Source: Clostridiales bacterium (GTDB taxonomy: Bacteria; Bacillota; Clostridia; Lachnospirales; Lachnospiraceae). Taken from it: a stretch of DNA of 64,000 nt. The stretch lies in NCBI GenBank assembly GCA_021203365.1, contig JAJQBI010000058.1, positions 21,083-85,082 on the forward strand, written 5' to 3'. Both the position numbers and the translations under genes were made by a program. Shown here piece after piece: positions 33,905 through 42,360 of this stretch (its first letter is position 1; every line of letters begins with the position of its first letter). A model generated the notes under the pieces. That model was given only the letters and a program-made list of their open reading frames with translations, was not told the DNA's origin and made no database searches.

Positions 33905-34831
33905 ATGTTTTTACTGATTTTTAATCAGCTTATAAAAATGTTCCTGATCATGGTTCTGGCTTATTTCTGTTATAAACGCGGGCTGATTAATCAGGCGGGG
34001 AGCAGCGGGATTTCCAATCTTCTGCTCCTTGTGGTCAACCCCTGTCTGATTTTTACCGTGTATCAGGTGGACTACGACCCTGCCCTGGTTCGGGGACTTC
34101 TGGTAACCTTTGTGTTGGCGGCGCTTGCGCATGTGATCATGATTTTTCTTGCCCATGTTCTCGTATCCGATAAGGGAAACGCGGAATACGCGGTGGAGCG
34201 TTTTGCGCTGGCGTACACAAACTGCGGATTTTTCGGAATTCCGCTGCTGAACAGCGTTATGGGAAGTGAAGGTGTTTTTTATCTTTCCGCTTTTATAACG
34301 GTGTTTAATCTGCTGGTCTGGACCCATGGGCTGAGTCTTTTAACGGGGTCTCTTTCGCTGAAAAGTGTGAAAAAGGGTCTGACCTCCCCGATGGTGATCT
34401 GTACCATACTTGCGATGCTGCTGTTCTTTTTGCGGATCCGGATCCCGGAGACCCTGCTGGATACGCTGGAGTATATTGCGGATACCAATACGCCGCTGGC
34501 CATGATGATCGCCGGATTTTCCCTGGCGCAGTCGGATCTGAGAAAAATTTTTCTTAACCGGCGGATTTATCTTCTCAGCGCGGTCAGGCTGCTGGTGTCG
34601 CCGCTGGCCGTGCTGGCTGTGCTGGTGCTTCTGAAGAATTATGTCAGTACGGCTGTGGCCTATACGGTTCTGATCGCTTCGGCCTGCCCTACGGCTACCA
34701 CCCTGACCATGATGTCGATCCGGTATGAGAAAAATTATAAGTATGCTTCTGAGATTTTTGCTTTTACCACTTTTTGTTCTGTGTTTACCATTCCGTTTGT
34801 TATTTATATTGCGGATTTTTTTCTTATGTAG
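33905..34831 (+). CDS. AEC-family (auxin efflux carrier-like) permease
   Basis: 308 residues with about ten membrane helices in two inverted halves; the first has NLLLLVVNPCLIFTVYQ, the second IASACPTATTLTMMSIRY, both typical of the AEC family. Bacterial members carry malate, malonate and other small organic acids. It stands alone, co-directional with the AraC remnant and the next gene, with 130-160-base gaps on both sides. No substrate hint is available from context. Confidence 0.88.
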   Translation: MFLLIFNQLIKMFLIMVLAYFCYKRGLINQAGSSGISNLLLLVVNPCLIFTVYQVDYDPALVRGLLVTFVLAALAHVIMIFLAHVLVSDKGNAEYAVERFALAYTNCGFFGIPLLNSVMGSEGVFYLSAFITVFNLLVWTHGLSLLTGSLSLKSVKKGLTSPMVICTILAMLLFFLRIRIPETLLDTLEYIADTNTPLAMMIAGFSLAQSDLRKIFLNRRIYLLSAVRLLVSPLAVLAVLVLLKNYVSTAVAYTVLIASACPTATTLTMMSIRYEKNYKYASEIFAFTTFCSVFTIPFVIYIADFFLM

Positions 34832-34989
34832 TGAAAATGTGGAGAAAGGAATGTTACAAATATCGATGGCGGCCAGATAATATTTTACATGGCGGAAGAA
34901 TAGGTACAATAGATGCAGGCATTTGATCTGTCTGTGTTTTACAGTTTGAAACAGCAAATAACAGAAGAAGAGGAGAAATTCTGCCAGAA

Positions 34990-35469
34990 ATGAAAAATTA
35001 CGGAGAGATTGCGGAGAGATATTTCAGAAAGGGATATAATTGTTCTCAAAGCGTGGTGGCAGCCTTTGCGGAGGAGATGGGCATGGACCCGGAGCTGGTG
35101 CTGAAGACATCCGCCGGTTTCGGCGGCGGTTTTGGGCGGATGCGGGAGGTCTGCGGAGCTTTTTCCGGCATGGTTTTTGTGGCGGGTGCTTTGTATGGAA
35201 ACACAGACCCCGCGGGAAAGTCCGCGTTTTACGCGGAGATTCAGGAGCTTGCCCGGCGTTATAAGGAGCAGAACGGAAGGGGCAGCATTGTCTGCAGGGA
35301 GCTTCTGGGGCTGAAAAAGCCGGAGGGCACGCCTGTAGCTGAAGCGCGCACAGAAGAGTATTATAAAAAAAGACCCTGTCCGGAGCTGATACGGATAGCG
35401 GCAGATATTATGGGAGCTTATGTGCAGGAAAGAGAAGCTGGCGTTTCTTTTGCGCAGGCAGGTAAATAA
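34990..35469 (+). CDS. C_GCAxxG_C_C family redox-type protein
   Basis: 159 residues with the family's spaced cysteines: YNCSQSVVAAF near the start, GGGFGRMREVCGAFSGMV in the middle, and later IVCRELLG and KRPCPELI. The glycine-rich GGFG followed by C-G-A-x-x-G defines the family, named for this pattern. The function is not established; a metal or redox role is presumed from the cysteines. It is followed after 55 bases by an HD-domain protein in the same direction. Confidence 0.88.
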   Translation: MKNYGEIAERYFRKGYNCSQSVVAAFAEEMGMDPELVLKTSAGFGGGFGRMREVCGAFSGMVFVAGALYGNTDPAGKSAFYAEIQELARRYKEQNGRGSIVCRELLGLKKPEGTPVAEARTEEYYKKRPCPELIRIAADIMGAYVQEREAGVSFAQAGK

Positions 35470-35524
35470 CGGTATAAACAGAGCTTTTGAAGCGGATGAA
35501 TGAAAAAAGGAGAAGGCATAGGCT

Positions 35525-36070
35525 ATGACGAGACAGGAAGCGTGGAATTTACTGACAGAGTATAATAAAGAGGAGTTCCATCTGGAGCATGCCCGGACGG
35601 TAGAGCAGCTGATGGGGTATTTCGCGGAAAAGCTGGGTTACAGGGAGGAGAAGGAATTCTGGGAAATCGTGGGGCTCCTTCACGATCTGGATTTTGAGCA
35701 GTATCCGGAGGAGCACTGTATAAAAAGTCAGGAGATCATGCGGGAGAGAGGCGTGGATGAAAAAATTATCCATGCTACTGCCAGTCACGGATATGGGATT
35801 ACAGTGGATGTTCAGCCGGAGCATGAGATGGAGAAGGTTCTGTACGCGGTGGATGAACTCAGCGGTCTGATTGGCGCGGTGGTTCTGATGCGCCCGTCCA
35901 AAAGCGTGCAGGATCTGGAGCTGAAATCTGTGAAGAAAAAGTATAAAAGCAGGGGCTTTGCCGCAGGCTGTTCCAGGGAGGTTATTCAGCGGGGCGCGGA
36001 TATGCTTGGGTGGACACTGGATGAGCTGATTACGGAGACCATTCAGGGACTGCGGACATTTCAGAATTAA
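35525..36070 (+). CDS. HD-domain (HDIG-type) hydrolase
   Basis: 181 residues. The metal-binding HD pattern shows as the upstream histidine in HLEHARTVEQ, the doublet in GLLHDLDFEQYP, and later HATASHGYG. Such proteins are metal-dependent phosphohydrolases acting on nucleotides or related phosphates; the substrate cannot be read. GGAG precedes the ATG. It is probably co-transcribed with the C_GCAxxG_C_C gene, and a terminator follows. Confidence 0.85.
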   Translation: MTRQEAWNLLTEYNKEEFHLEHARTVEQLMGYFAEKLGYREEKEFWEIVGLLHDLDFEQYPEEHCIKSQEIMRERGVDEKIIHATASHGYGITVDVQPEHEMEKVLYAVDELSGLIGAVVLMRPSKSVQDLELKSVKKKYKSRGFAAGCSREVIQRGADMLGWTLDELITETIQGLRTFQN

Positions 36071-36183
36071 GAGGCATGAAGCAGAGCAATATAGATGATA
36101 CAAGAGCCAGAATATCTTCTGGCGCTTCAATCATACAGTTTTCATTATGGCAGAGCAGGCTGAAAAATATAAATAAAACTCTG

Positions 36184-36217
36184 AAATCTCCTTATGGAAT
36201 ATGAGGAGATTTTTTTG
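36184..36217 (+). terminator. Terminator after the HD-domain gene
   Basis: AAATCTCCT (36184-36192) pairs exactly with AGGAGATTT, followed by a run of seven T ending at 36217. Confidence 0.9.
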
Positions 36218-36429
36218 TGCTGTTTTGAAATGAGAGGGGGCGGCTGCGGAGAAGTTTTTTGAAAGTAACTAATAAATTTCATAGTACTTGTCGTTCATAT
36301 ATGCCGGATGCTAAAATTAATTTTATATATACAACGGGGATTGAGGAATCAGATTTTCCGTTCTTTTGAGGCTGCCCTGCGGGCGGTTTATTCCATGAGT
36401 AAGAGCGGAGCGAAAGGGAAGTGCTTTGT
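36218..36429. other. Leader region before the LarC2-like gene
   Basis: No open frame of note is present. A small hairpin CTGCCC-TGC-GGGCGG followed by TTTATT lies near 36373-36391 and could be an attenuator or weak terminator. I did not recognise a riboswitch class here. Confidence 0.35.
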
Positions 36430-36999
36430 ATGCGGTTATACACAAAAGAGGGCATGCTGCTGCTGGTGCAGCTGGATCATCTGGACGGGGAGGCGCTGGG
36501 ATATATTGTAGACCGGTTTTATGAGACGGGGGCCAAAAACGTTCAGATTGTGAATACCATTACAAAAAAGAACCGGCCCGGGCACATGATTTATATTGAC
36601 GCGCCCATGGATTCTCTGGAAGAGCTGGAGGAGCTGATTGTCACGGAATGTGGATCCTCAGGCTGGCACAGAATTCCCACCGCGCACCGTCATACCCGCG
36701 TATCGGTTCTCTCCATGGATGTCCGGATCCAGGCGGCAGAAAACACATATGATTTTACCATACAGGGGAAGGTCATAGATGACGATTTTCGAAATGCCCG
36801 GCCGGAATATGAGAACTGTGTGCGCCTGCGGGAGCTTCTGCTTGAGAAAGAAGGAATATCGGTTCCTCTGCGGAAAATTCAGGCCTGCCTGGCCAGGATA
36901 TTTTCTGAAGAGACAGAGAAATGCATGATTTATGACGGATCCGGTTCCGGCCGGGTCATAGCCATAAATAAGAGAACGCAGCACGAGGAAACGCAGTAA
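36430..36999 (+). CDS. Free-standing LarC2-like protein
   Basis: 189 residues. LDGEALGYIVDRFYETGAKNVQIV followed by KKNRPGHMIYIDAP and ELEELIVTECGSSGWHR resembles the C-terminal (LarC2) domain of the nickel-pincer cofactor protein LarC, where a GA-x-DV...KK-x-RPG pattern is usual. The LarC1 domain is missing, and larA, larB and larE are not in the window. The ATG at 36430 has an AAGGGA ribosome site; a GTG at 36421 would leave no room for it. The next gene follows 22 bases later, so they form an operon. It may handle a metal or cofactor for the unknown protein downstream; that is inference. Confidence 0.7.
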   Translation: MRLYTKEGMLLLVQLDHLDGEALGYIVDRFYETGAKNVQIVNTITKKNRPGHMIYIDAPMDSLEELEELIVTECGSSGWHRIPTAHRHTRVSVLSMDVRIQAAENTYDFTIQGKVIDDDFRNARPEYENCVRLRELLLEKEGISVPLRKIQACLARIFSEETEKCMIYDGSGSGRVIAINKRTQHEETQ

Positions 37000-37021
37000 A
37001 AAGTGATTGGGAGGAAATGAC

Positions 37022-38806
37022 ATGGACGACAGAAAATGTAAGGTTCTGGCCGCGGCGGAGATGGCGGCGGTATCCAACGTATCGAATCTGACAAATGACA
37101 GAATCGAGGCCCTTGCCGGTGGACACGGCATGGTAAATATTGCGATACACACTGTGGCGAACACAATTGTACAGGAAATAAACGGAGGAGGAACCGTAAA
37201 CGTTAAATTTGCGGATGCCCGTACACAGCCGGTGGATATGGTTCTGAAAAAGGCGATCGACACCGCGAAAGCCTCTGGTGCGGACGGAGCCAACGCGGCC
37301 ATGATCACGGCAGTTATGATGTATCTTGCCGGTTCAGCTGCCCAGGTGGGAATCCCGGCCGGGAACCGCAAGCTGGGCGCGACCTGCCGTATGATTGCCG
37401 GAGTGGACAGAAGCGGGGTGGGAGCAATTCCTACTTCCAAGATGAACAGTAAAATTTCAGCCTTTCCCGCCGTGCTGGCCATTAATCAGGCGATGATGAA
37501 CGGAGAGCTGTCTCCCATCAGCGGCCGGGATGTTCCCGCGAATGTGGGAGGTGGTCCTCTTTATGGGCACAGCGCCCTCGGGGAAGATATTATCTGGCCT
37601 GCCATGGCGGAAAAGGGAGCGGAGATCGGCGTAAAAGCCATGCTGGATGCGATGGCGGGAGCGGGAATCTCTCCGGATCCTCTTCAGGCGGCCCTGCTTG
37701 GCTCCGCGGCCATCCTTGAGATCATTCACCCGGATGCGGAGGTGCCTGAGGGTGAGGGACGGTATGGAAGAACCACATCTGTCCGTCTGGTGGGAAAAGC
37801 GGCCGTAAAAACCGCCGGTCTGCCGGAAAAGGTTCATATGATTCTGACCGGCCAGGAGTTTGACACGGCTCAGCTTGTAGGCGATATCGGTCTGATCCTT
37901 AAGGATATCGGAGCGCCGTCTGTGATCGGTATGATGGCGCTGGCAGAGATCCTGGCCTGCTTCAGGGAGGGAATTTCCAGTGGATTTTCTTCCAGTCCTG
38001 TGAATCCGCCGCTGGGACATCAGGGTTCCTATGCGGTAGCGACGATGAAAGCACTTCTGGAAGAAGGCGCGGATAAAAACGCCATCGCGAAACAGATAGC
38101 AGAAGAGAGATGCGCGGCGACTCTGAATCCGGAGTCAGCGATGCTGAGCATTAATATTATTGCCAGAAAAGCAGACGAGGTATCCCCCGGCCCGGTTACC
38201 CGCCTGATGATCCAGGCCACGGAACCTGCGCGGACCAAGGCGATCTATGAGAAGGCTTCTTATACATATGAGCAGCTCTCGGCCGGAAAAACCATTGCGG
38301 AGATTGTCAAAGCTCTGGATGATGAGCGCCTGGAGACGGTGGAAAAACAGGCCAGCGTGCTTTTCACCGCCATGGCCGGTCAGCCGGTGACGGTATCCAT
38401 TCAGAACCTTCACAGTGCCGCCAGACGTACGGCGAAGCTGGTAAAGAAATACTGGTCATTTGATGCCTATGCCGATGTCACGGTAACCATGGGCGAAAAC
38501 AAGGCTGTGATGGAGGGCTTTGTCCATGACGTGATTCCAAGAGTATGTAAGGGAGAATGCCAGGATGTCGCCTGGGCAGTGCCTTTTGGTGCGGCCGTGA
38601 TGGATGATCTGTCTCTGTCCGGATGCAACATTCTGAATGTGGTTGTTCCTGCGGCGGTAGCTTCTGCGATGGGAATCGACGAACCGGCGGTGATTGCTGA
38701 GCAGGCGGAGAGAGCGGCATACGTGACAGTCGGCATCCCCGGTGCCAAGGCGCATGCCACAGAGGTTGGCAATATGGCCAGAGATATTGCGGAAGCCATG
38801 ATGTAA
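37022..38806 (+). CDS. Unrecognised 594-residue cytoplasmic protein
   Basis: I do not recognise this family. It is soluble in character, rich in Ala, Gly and Met, and has no signal peptide. Conspicuous segments are GGHGMVNIAIHTVANTIVQE, GSAAQVGIPAGNRKLGATCR, DVPANVGGGPLYGHSALGED, NPPLGHQGSYAVAT and a late RVCKGECQDVAWAVPFGAAV. Several His and Cys residues lie within glycine-rich turns, suggesting a metal or cofactor site. The ATG at 37022 is preceded by GGGAGG; an upstream TTG overlaps that ribosome site and is rejected. It pairs with the LarC2-like gene, so a nickel-dependent or other cofactor-dependent enzyme is a reasonable guess. A strong terminator follows. Confidence 0.85.
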   Translation: MDDRKCKVLAAAEMAAVSNVSNLTNDRIEALAGGHGMVNIAIHTVANTIVQEINGGGTVNVKFADARTQPVDMVLKKAIDTAKASGADGANAAMITAVMMYLAGSAAQVGIPAGNRKLGATCRMIAGVDRSGVGAIPTSKMNSKISAFPAVLAINQAMMNGELSPISGRDVPANVGGGPLYGHSALGEDIIWPAMAEKGAEIGVKAMLDAMAGAGISPDPLQAALLGSAAILEIIHPDAEVPEGEGRYGRTTSVRLVGKAAVKTAGLPEKVHMILTGQEFDTAQLVGDIGLILKDIGAPSVIGMMALAEILACFREGISSGFSSSPVNPPLGHQGSYAVATMKALLEEGADKNAIAKQIAEERCAATLNPESAMLSINIIARKADEVSPGPVTRLMIQATEPARTKAIYEKASYTYEQLSAGKTIAEIVKALDDERLETVEKQASVLFTAMAGQPVTVSIQNLHSAARRTAKLVKKYWSFDAYADVTVTMGENKAVMEGFVHDVIPRVCKGECQDVAWAVPFGAAVMDDLSLSGCNILNVVVPAAVASAMGIDEPAVIAEQAERAAYVTVGIPGAKAHATEVGNMARDIAEAMM

Positions 38807-38873
38807 ACGGAACGGATCGATTCTCTGATCCTTGCGGGAGAAAGAGTTAAATTTTATCTGCAGTGATTTTGAA

Positions 38874-38915
38874 GGGGCAGGGCCGTATATATGCGGCCCT
38901 GCCCCAAATGTTTTT
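38874..38915 (+). terminator. Strong terminator after the 594-residue gene
   Basis: GGGGCAGGGCCG (38874-38885) pairs exactly with CGGCCCTGCCCC (38894-38905), followed by AAATGTTTTT. Confidence 0.88.
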
Positions 38916-39021
38916 GCTCCGACATCTTTACTTTAAGGGCCGGGAAGACGAAGGTTCCTGCTGACTTTTTTATTTTTTTGTAGTAGAATAGGGACGAGAA
39001 TTCTGGAGAGGAGTCGAAAGC

Positions 39022-39582
39022 TTGTATACAGAGAACAGATCAGACAGGGAAGGCCTTAACGAGAAATATGCGTTTCGCTGTATCCGGCCGGAGGAGGCGG
39101 AGCAGGCGGCGGAAATCGAGGAAATCTGTTTTCCTCCCAATGAGGCGTGTACGCGGGAGATGATGCTGGAGCGCGCGGCGCGCAGATCGGAAGAGTTTCT
39201 TGTCGCCGTGGATAAGGGCAGCGGGAGGCTGGCGGGTTTTTTAAACGGACTGGCCACCACAGAGACGGTTTTCCGGGACGCGTTTTTTATGGACGCCGGT
39301 TTGCAGGATCCGAAAGGGAATGTGGTGATGCTGCTGGGGCTGGACGTTTTGCCAGAGCATCGCGGCCAGGGGCTGGCCAGAGAGCTGATGCGCCGGTATG
39401 CACAGATGGAGCGGGAGCGGGGCCGGGAATGCCTGGTCCTCACCTGCCTTCCGGATAAAGTTGAAATGTACAGGAAAATGGGATTCACAGACCGGGGTAT
39501 TTCAAATTCCACATGGGGAGGAGAGGCCTGGCATGAGATGACTTTATGTCTCGGAAAGGAAGACAGGCAGGCGGATATATGA
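39022..39582 (+). CDS. GNAT-family N-acetyltransferase
   Basis: 186 residues with the GNAT core: acceptor-side EICFPPNEACTREMM, the acetyl-CoA motif LDVLPEHRGQGLARELM and the late VEMYRKMGFTDRG. The best start is a TTG at 39022, with GAGGAG about nine bases upstream. The acetyl acceptor is unknown; the arrangement recalls the arylalkylamine-type branch. Its stop overlaps the start of the DUF554 gene by four bases (ATGA), so the two are translationally coupled. Confidence 0.87.
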   Translation: MYTENRSDREGLNEKYAFRCIRPEEAEQAAEIEEICFPPNEACTREMMLERAARRSEEFLVAVDKGSGRLAGFLNGLATTETVFRDAFFMDAGLQDPKGNVVMLLGLDVLPEHRGQGLARELMRRYAQMERERGRECLVLTCLPDKVEMYRKMGFTDRGISNSTWGGEAWHEMTLCLGKEDRQADI

Positions 39583-40304
39583 GAGGATCGGGAACCATTG
39601 TAAATGTGCTGGCGGTGCTGGCCGGGGGATCCTTAGGCCTGTGTCTGAAAAAAGGCCTGAAGGAGCGGTATCAGGAAATTGTCATGCAGGCGCTGGGACT
39701 GTGTACAATCTTTATCGGAATCTCCGGAGCCCTGAAGGAAATGTTTACCATAGAAAATGGAGTGATCAGCACCTCCGGCACCATGCTGGCCATTTTTTCC
39801 CTGGTGGCCGGATCGCTGGTGGGCGAGTGGGCGAACCTGGAGCACCGGATGGAGACCTTTGGGGAATGGCTGAAGGAGAAGTGCGGCGGGAAGGACGACA
39901 ACCGGTTTGTGGAGGGGTTTGTGGCTGCGTCTCTGACCATCTGTATCGGTGCAATGGCCATTGTGGGATCTCTGCAGGACGGCATGACAGGGGACGCCTC
40001 CATGCTGTACGCGAAGGCGGTGCTGGACGGGGTGATTCTGGTGGTGTTTGCCTCCGCATATGGGAAGGGGGCGCTTTTTTCCGCCATACCGGTGGGAATC
40101 CTTCAGGGAACCATCACACTTTTTGCCAATGCCCTCGCGCCGCTTCTGACGGATCAGATCATCGGAGACCTGACGCTGGTGGGCAGCATGCTGATCTTCT
40201 GTGTAGGTGTGAACCTGATTTCCGAGAAAAAATTCCGGGTGGCAAATATGCTTCCGGCATTGATTTTTGTTGTGGTATATGATGGAATAATGTCATGGCT
40301 GTGA
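39579..40304 (+). CDS. DUF554 family membrane protein
   Basis: 241 residues with about seven helices. It starts MRGSGTIVNVLAVLAGGSLG, and FVAASLTICIGAMAIVGSLQDG is the hallmark stretch of DUF554 (YqgA/YdfK-like). Function not established; a transport role is often presumed. The start is the ATG overlapping the GNAT stop. It ends 38 bases before the GH13 gene. Confidence 0.88.
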   Translation: MRGSGTIVNVLAVLAGGSLGLCLKKGLKERYQEIVMQALGLCTIFIGISGALKEMFTIENGVISTSGTMLAIFSLVAGSLVGEWANLEHRMETFGEWLKEKCGGKDDNRFVEGFVAASLTICIGAMAIVGSLQDGMTGDASMLYAKAVLDGVILVVFASAYGKGALFSAIPVGILQGTITLFANALAPLLTDQIIGDLTLVGSMLIFCVGVNLISEKKFRVANMLPALIFVVVYDGIMSWL

Positions 40305-40342
40305 TTTTTGACGGCGGAGAATTATCAGAAAGGAAGAAGACA

Positions 40343-42178
40343 ATGAAGGGAGATACAGAAGCTTTTGAACAGCGTCTGAAAGTGTATGGAGAAGAGATGC
40401 GGTCTGTTTATACGGGACTTTACCATGACGAGGAGGCCTTTGCTTATTTCTGTTCCATGCTGAGACGAATGTTTCAGGAGAGGAAGGAAGCGTTAAGAGA
40501 AATTGACGGAAAACGGTGTGAGAACCGGTTCTGGTATAAGGATCAGGGACGGCTGGGAATGCAGTTTTATACACAGTGCTTTGCCGGAACGATTCGGGGG
40601 ATGGAGGAGAAACTGGATTATATTCAGGAGAGCGGGGTGAATTATATTCATCTGATGCCGCTGCTGGAAAGCCCCAGGGAGAGAAGTGACGGAGGGTATT
40701 CGGTAGCGGATTTCCGTACAGTGCAGCCTGAACTGGGAACGATGGAGGATCTTAGGGAGCTGGCGGATCAGTGCCACGACAGGGATATGGTGGTCTGTAT
40801 TGATTTTGTTATGAATCACACCAGCAGTGACCATGAATGGGCCCAAAAAGCGAAGGCCGGGGATGCGTCCTTTCAGCAGAGATATTTTTTCTTTGACGAC
40901 TGGGAGATTCCCATGCAGTATGAGAAAACGGTGCCTCAGGTGTTTCCCACTACGGCTCCGGGGAATTTTTCCTGGTGTGAGGAGGCGGGGAAGGTTGTAA
41001 TGACCTGTTTTTACCCTTATCAGTGGGACCTGAATTATAAGAATCCGGTGGTGCTCAATGATATGACGGAAAATATGCTTTTTCTGTGTAATCAGGGAAT
41101 TGATGTGATTCGTCTGGACGCGGTTCCCTACATATGGAAGGAGCTGGGGACAAACTGTCGGAATCTTCCCCAGGTGCATGATCTGGTGCGGCTTTTGAAT
41201 CTGGCGGTCTGTGTGGTCTGCCCGGGAGTGCTGCTTCTTGGAGAGGTGGTCATGGAGCCGGATAAGCTTGCCCCGTACTTTGGAACCGTGGAGCGGCCGG
41301 AATGCCATATGCTTTACAATGCCACCACCATGTGCACTACCTGGCATACGGTGGCCACCCAGGACGTACGTCTGCTTCGCAGACAGATGGACACCATTTT
41401 TGCCCTGCCGAAGGAGCAGATGTTCCTGAATTATCTTCGCTGCCATGACGATATTGGGTGGGGCCTGGATTATGGGTTCCTGAGGCAGTTTGGCATGGAG
41501 GAAGTGGCGCATAAGAAGTTTCTCGGGGAGTATTTTCAGGGGCGTATCTATGACAGTGAGGCCAGGGGAGAGCTGTATAACGACGATCCCACGCTTGGAG
41601 ATTCCAGGCTTTGCGGAACGACGGCGTCTCTTTGCGGGATGGAGTCCGGATCGGAGCAGAGCCTGCGCCTGGATATTATGCTCCATACCTTTTTGCTGAC
41701 GCAGCCGGGGCTTCCCATTATTTACAGCGGAGATGAGCTGGGGCAGCAAAATGATTACGGATACCATATGGACCCGGTGAAGGCTGCGGACAGCCGTTAT
41801 GTTCACCGTGGGAATTTTAACTGGGAAAAGGCCGGGGAGCGGCAGGACGCTTCCACCATGACCGGGAGGATTTACATGCAGCTTCGGGTCCTGGAGAGGC
41901 TGCGGGCGTCGGAAAAGGTCTTTCACGCAGATGCGGATATCTGGACGCTGGAGCCCTGGAATGACCATATACTTGGGATTGGCCGGTATTATCAGGGAGA
42001 AAAGCTGCTGGCGCTGTTTAATTTTGGAAGGGATTCCCAGGTCGCGTGGCTTAACGAGCCGGAGGATTACACAGATCTGCTTACCGGGGAATCCAGAAAG
42101 GCCCAGGGAATTTCCATGGATGGATATCAGTTCCTCTGGCTGAAAACGGTTTATCCGGATAAGGAAGCGGCAGAATGA
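40343..42178 (+). CDS. Amylosucrase-like GH13 glucosidase/glucosyltransferase
   Basis: 611 residues from the ATG at 40343 (AAAGGAAG upstream; a 40295 start would overlap DUF554 and lacks a site). All GH13 elements are present: VVCIDFVMNHTSSDHEWA, the nucleophile in DVIRLDAVPYIWKE (D259), the acid in LLGEVVME (E301), and the HDD of LRCHDDIGWG (D369). The long N-terminal helical region and the order of motifs fit the amylosucrase/sucrose-hydrolase branch, which acts on sucrose. No signal peptide is present, so it works inside the cell. It may be part of a sucrose or glycan intake route; no matching transporter is adjacent. Confidence 0.85.
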   Translation: MKGDTEAFEQRLKVYGEEMRSVYTGLYHDEEAFAYFCSMLRRMFQERKEALREIDGKRCENRFWYKDQGRLGMQFYTQCFAGTIRGMEEKLDYIQESGVNYIHLMPLLESPRERSDGGYSVADFRTVQPELGTMEDLRELADQCHDRDMVVCIDFVMNHTSSDHEWAQKAKAGDASFQQRYFFFDDWEIPMQYEKTVPQVFPTTAPGNFSWCEEAGKVVMTCFYPYQWDLNYKNPVVLNDMTENMLFLCNQGIDVIRLDAVPYIWKELGTNCRNLPQVHDLVRLLNLAVCVVCPGVLLLGEVVMEPDKLAPYFGTVERPECHMLYNATTMCTTWHTVATQDVRLLRRQMDTIFALPKEQMFLNYLRCHDDIGWGLDYGFLRQFGMEEVAHKKFLGEYFQGRIYDSEARGELYNDDPTLGDSRLCGTTASLCGMESGSEQSLRLDIMLHTFLLTQPGLPIIYSGDELGQQNDYGYHMDPVKAADSRYVHRGNFNWEKAGERQDASTMTGRIYMQLRVLERLRASEKVFHADADIWTLEPWNDHILGIGRYYQGEKLLALFNFGRDSQVAWLNEPEDYTDLLTGESRKAQGISMDGYQFLWLKTVYPDKEAAE

Positions 42179-42270
42179 AATTAAAGGAAATGTTGTTTAT
42201 GATTTTTGTCGTTTCAGGCATCCTGTTTTTGAAGAAAGACAAATTTTCACTGTCAACAGATTCTTTCTAC

Positions 42271-42300
42271 TTGAACAAACACATGGGAATATGTTATCAT
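42271..42300 (+). promoter_or_regulatory. rhaB promoter with palindromic -10 region
   Basis: TTGAAC (42271-42276) and TATCAT (42295-42300) are separated by 18 bases. The -10 lies in the palindrome GTTATCATAAC (42294-42304), which could be an operator. The rhaB start is 60 bases further on. Confidence 0.65.
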
Positions 42301-42360
42301 AACAATCAGAAAGAAACAATTTAACCACAGCATTTTGCACAATGGAGGGTTTTACGGATC

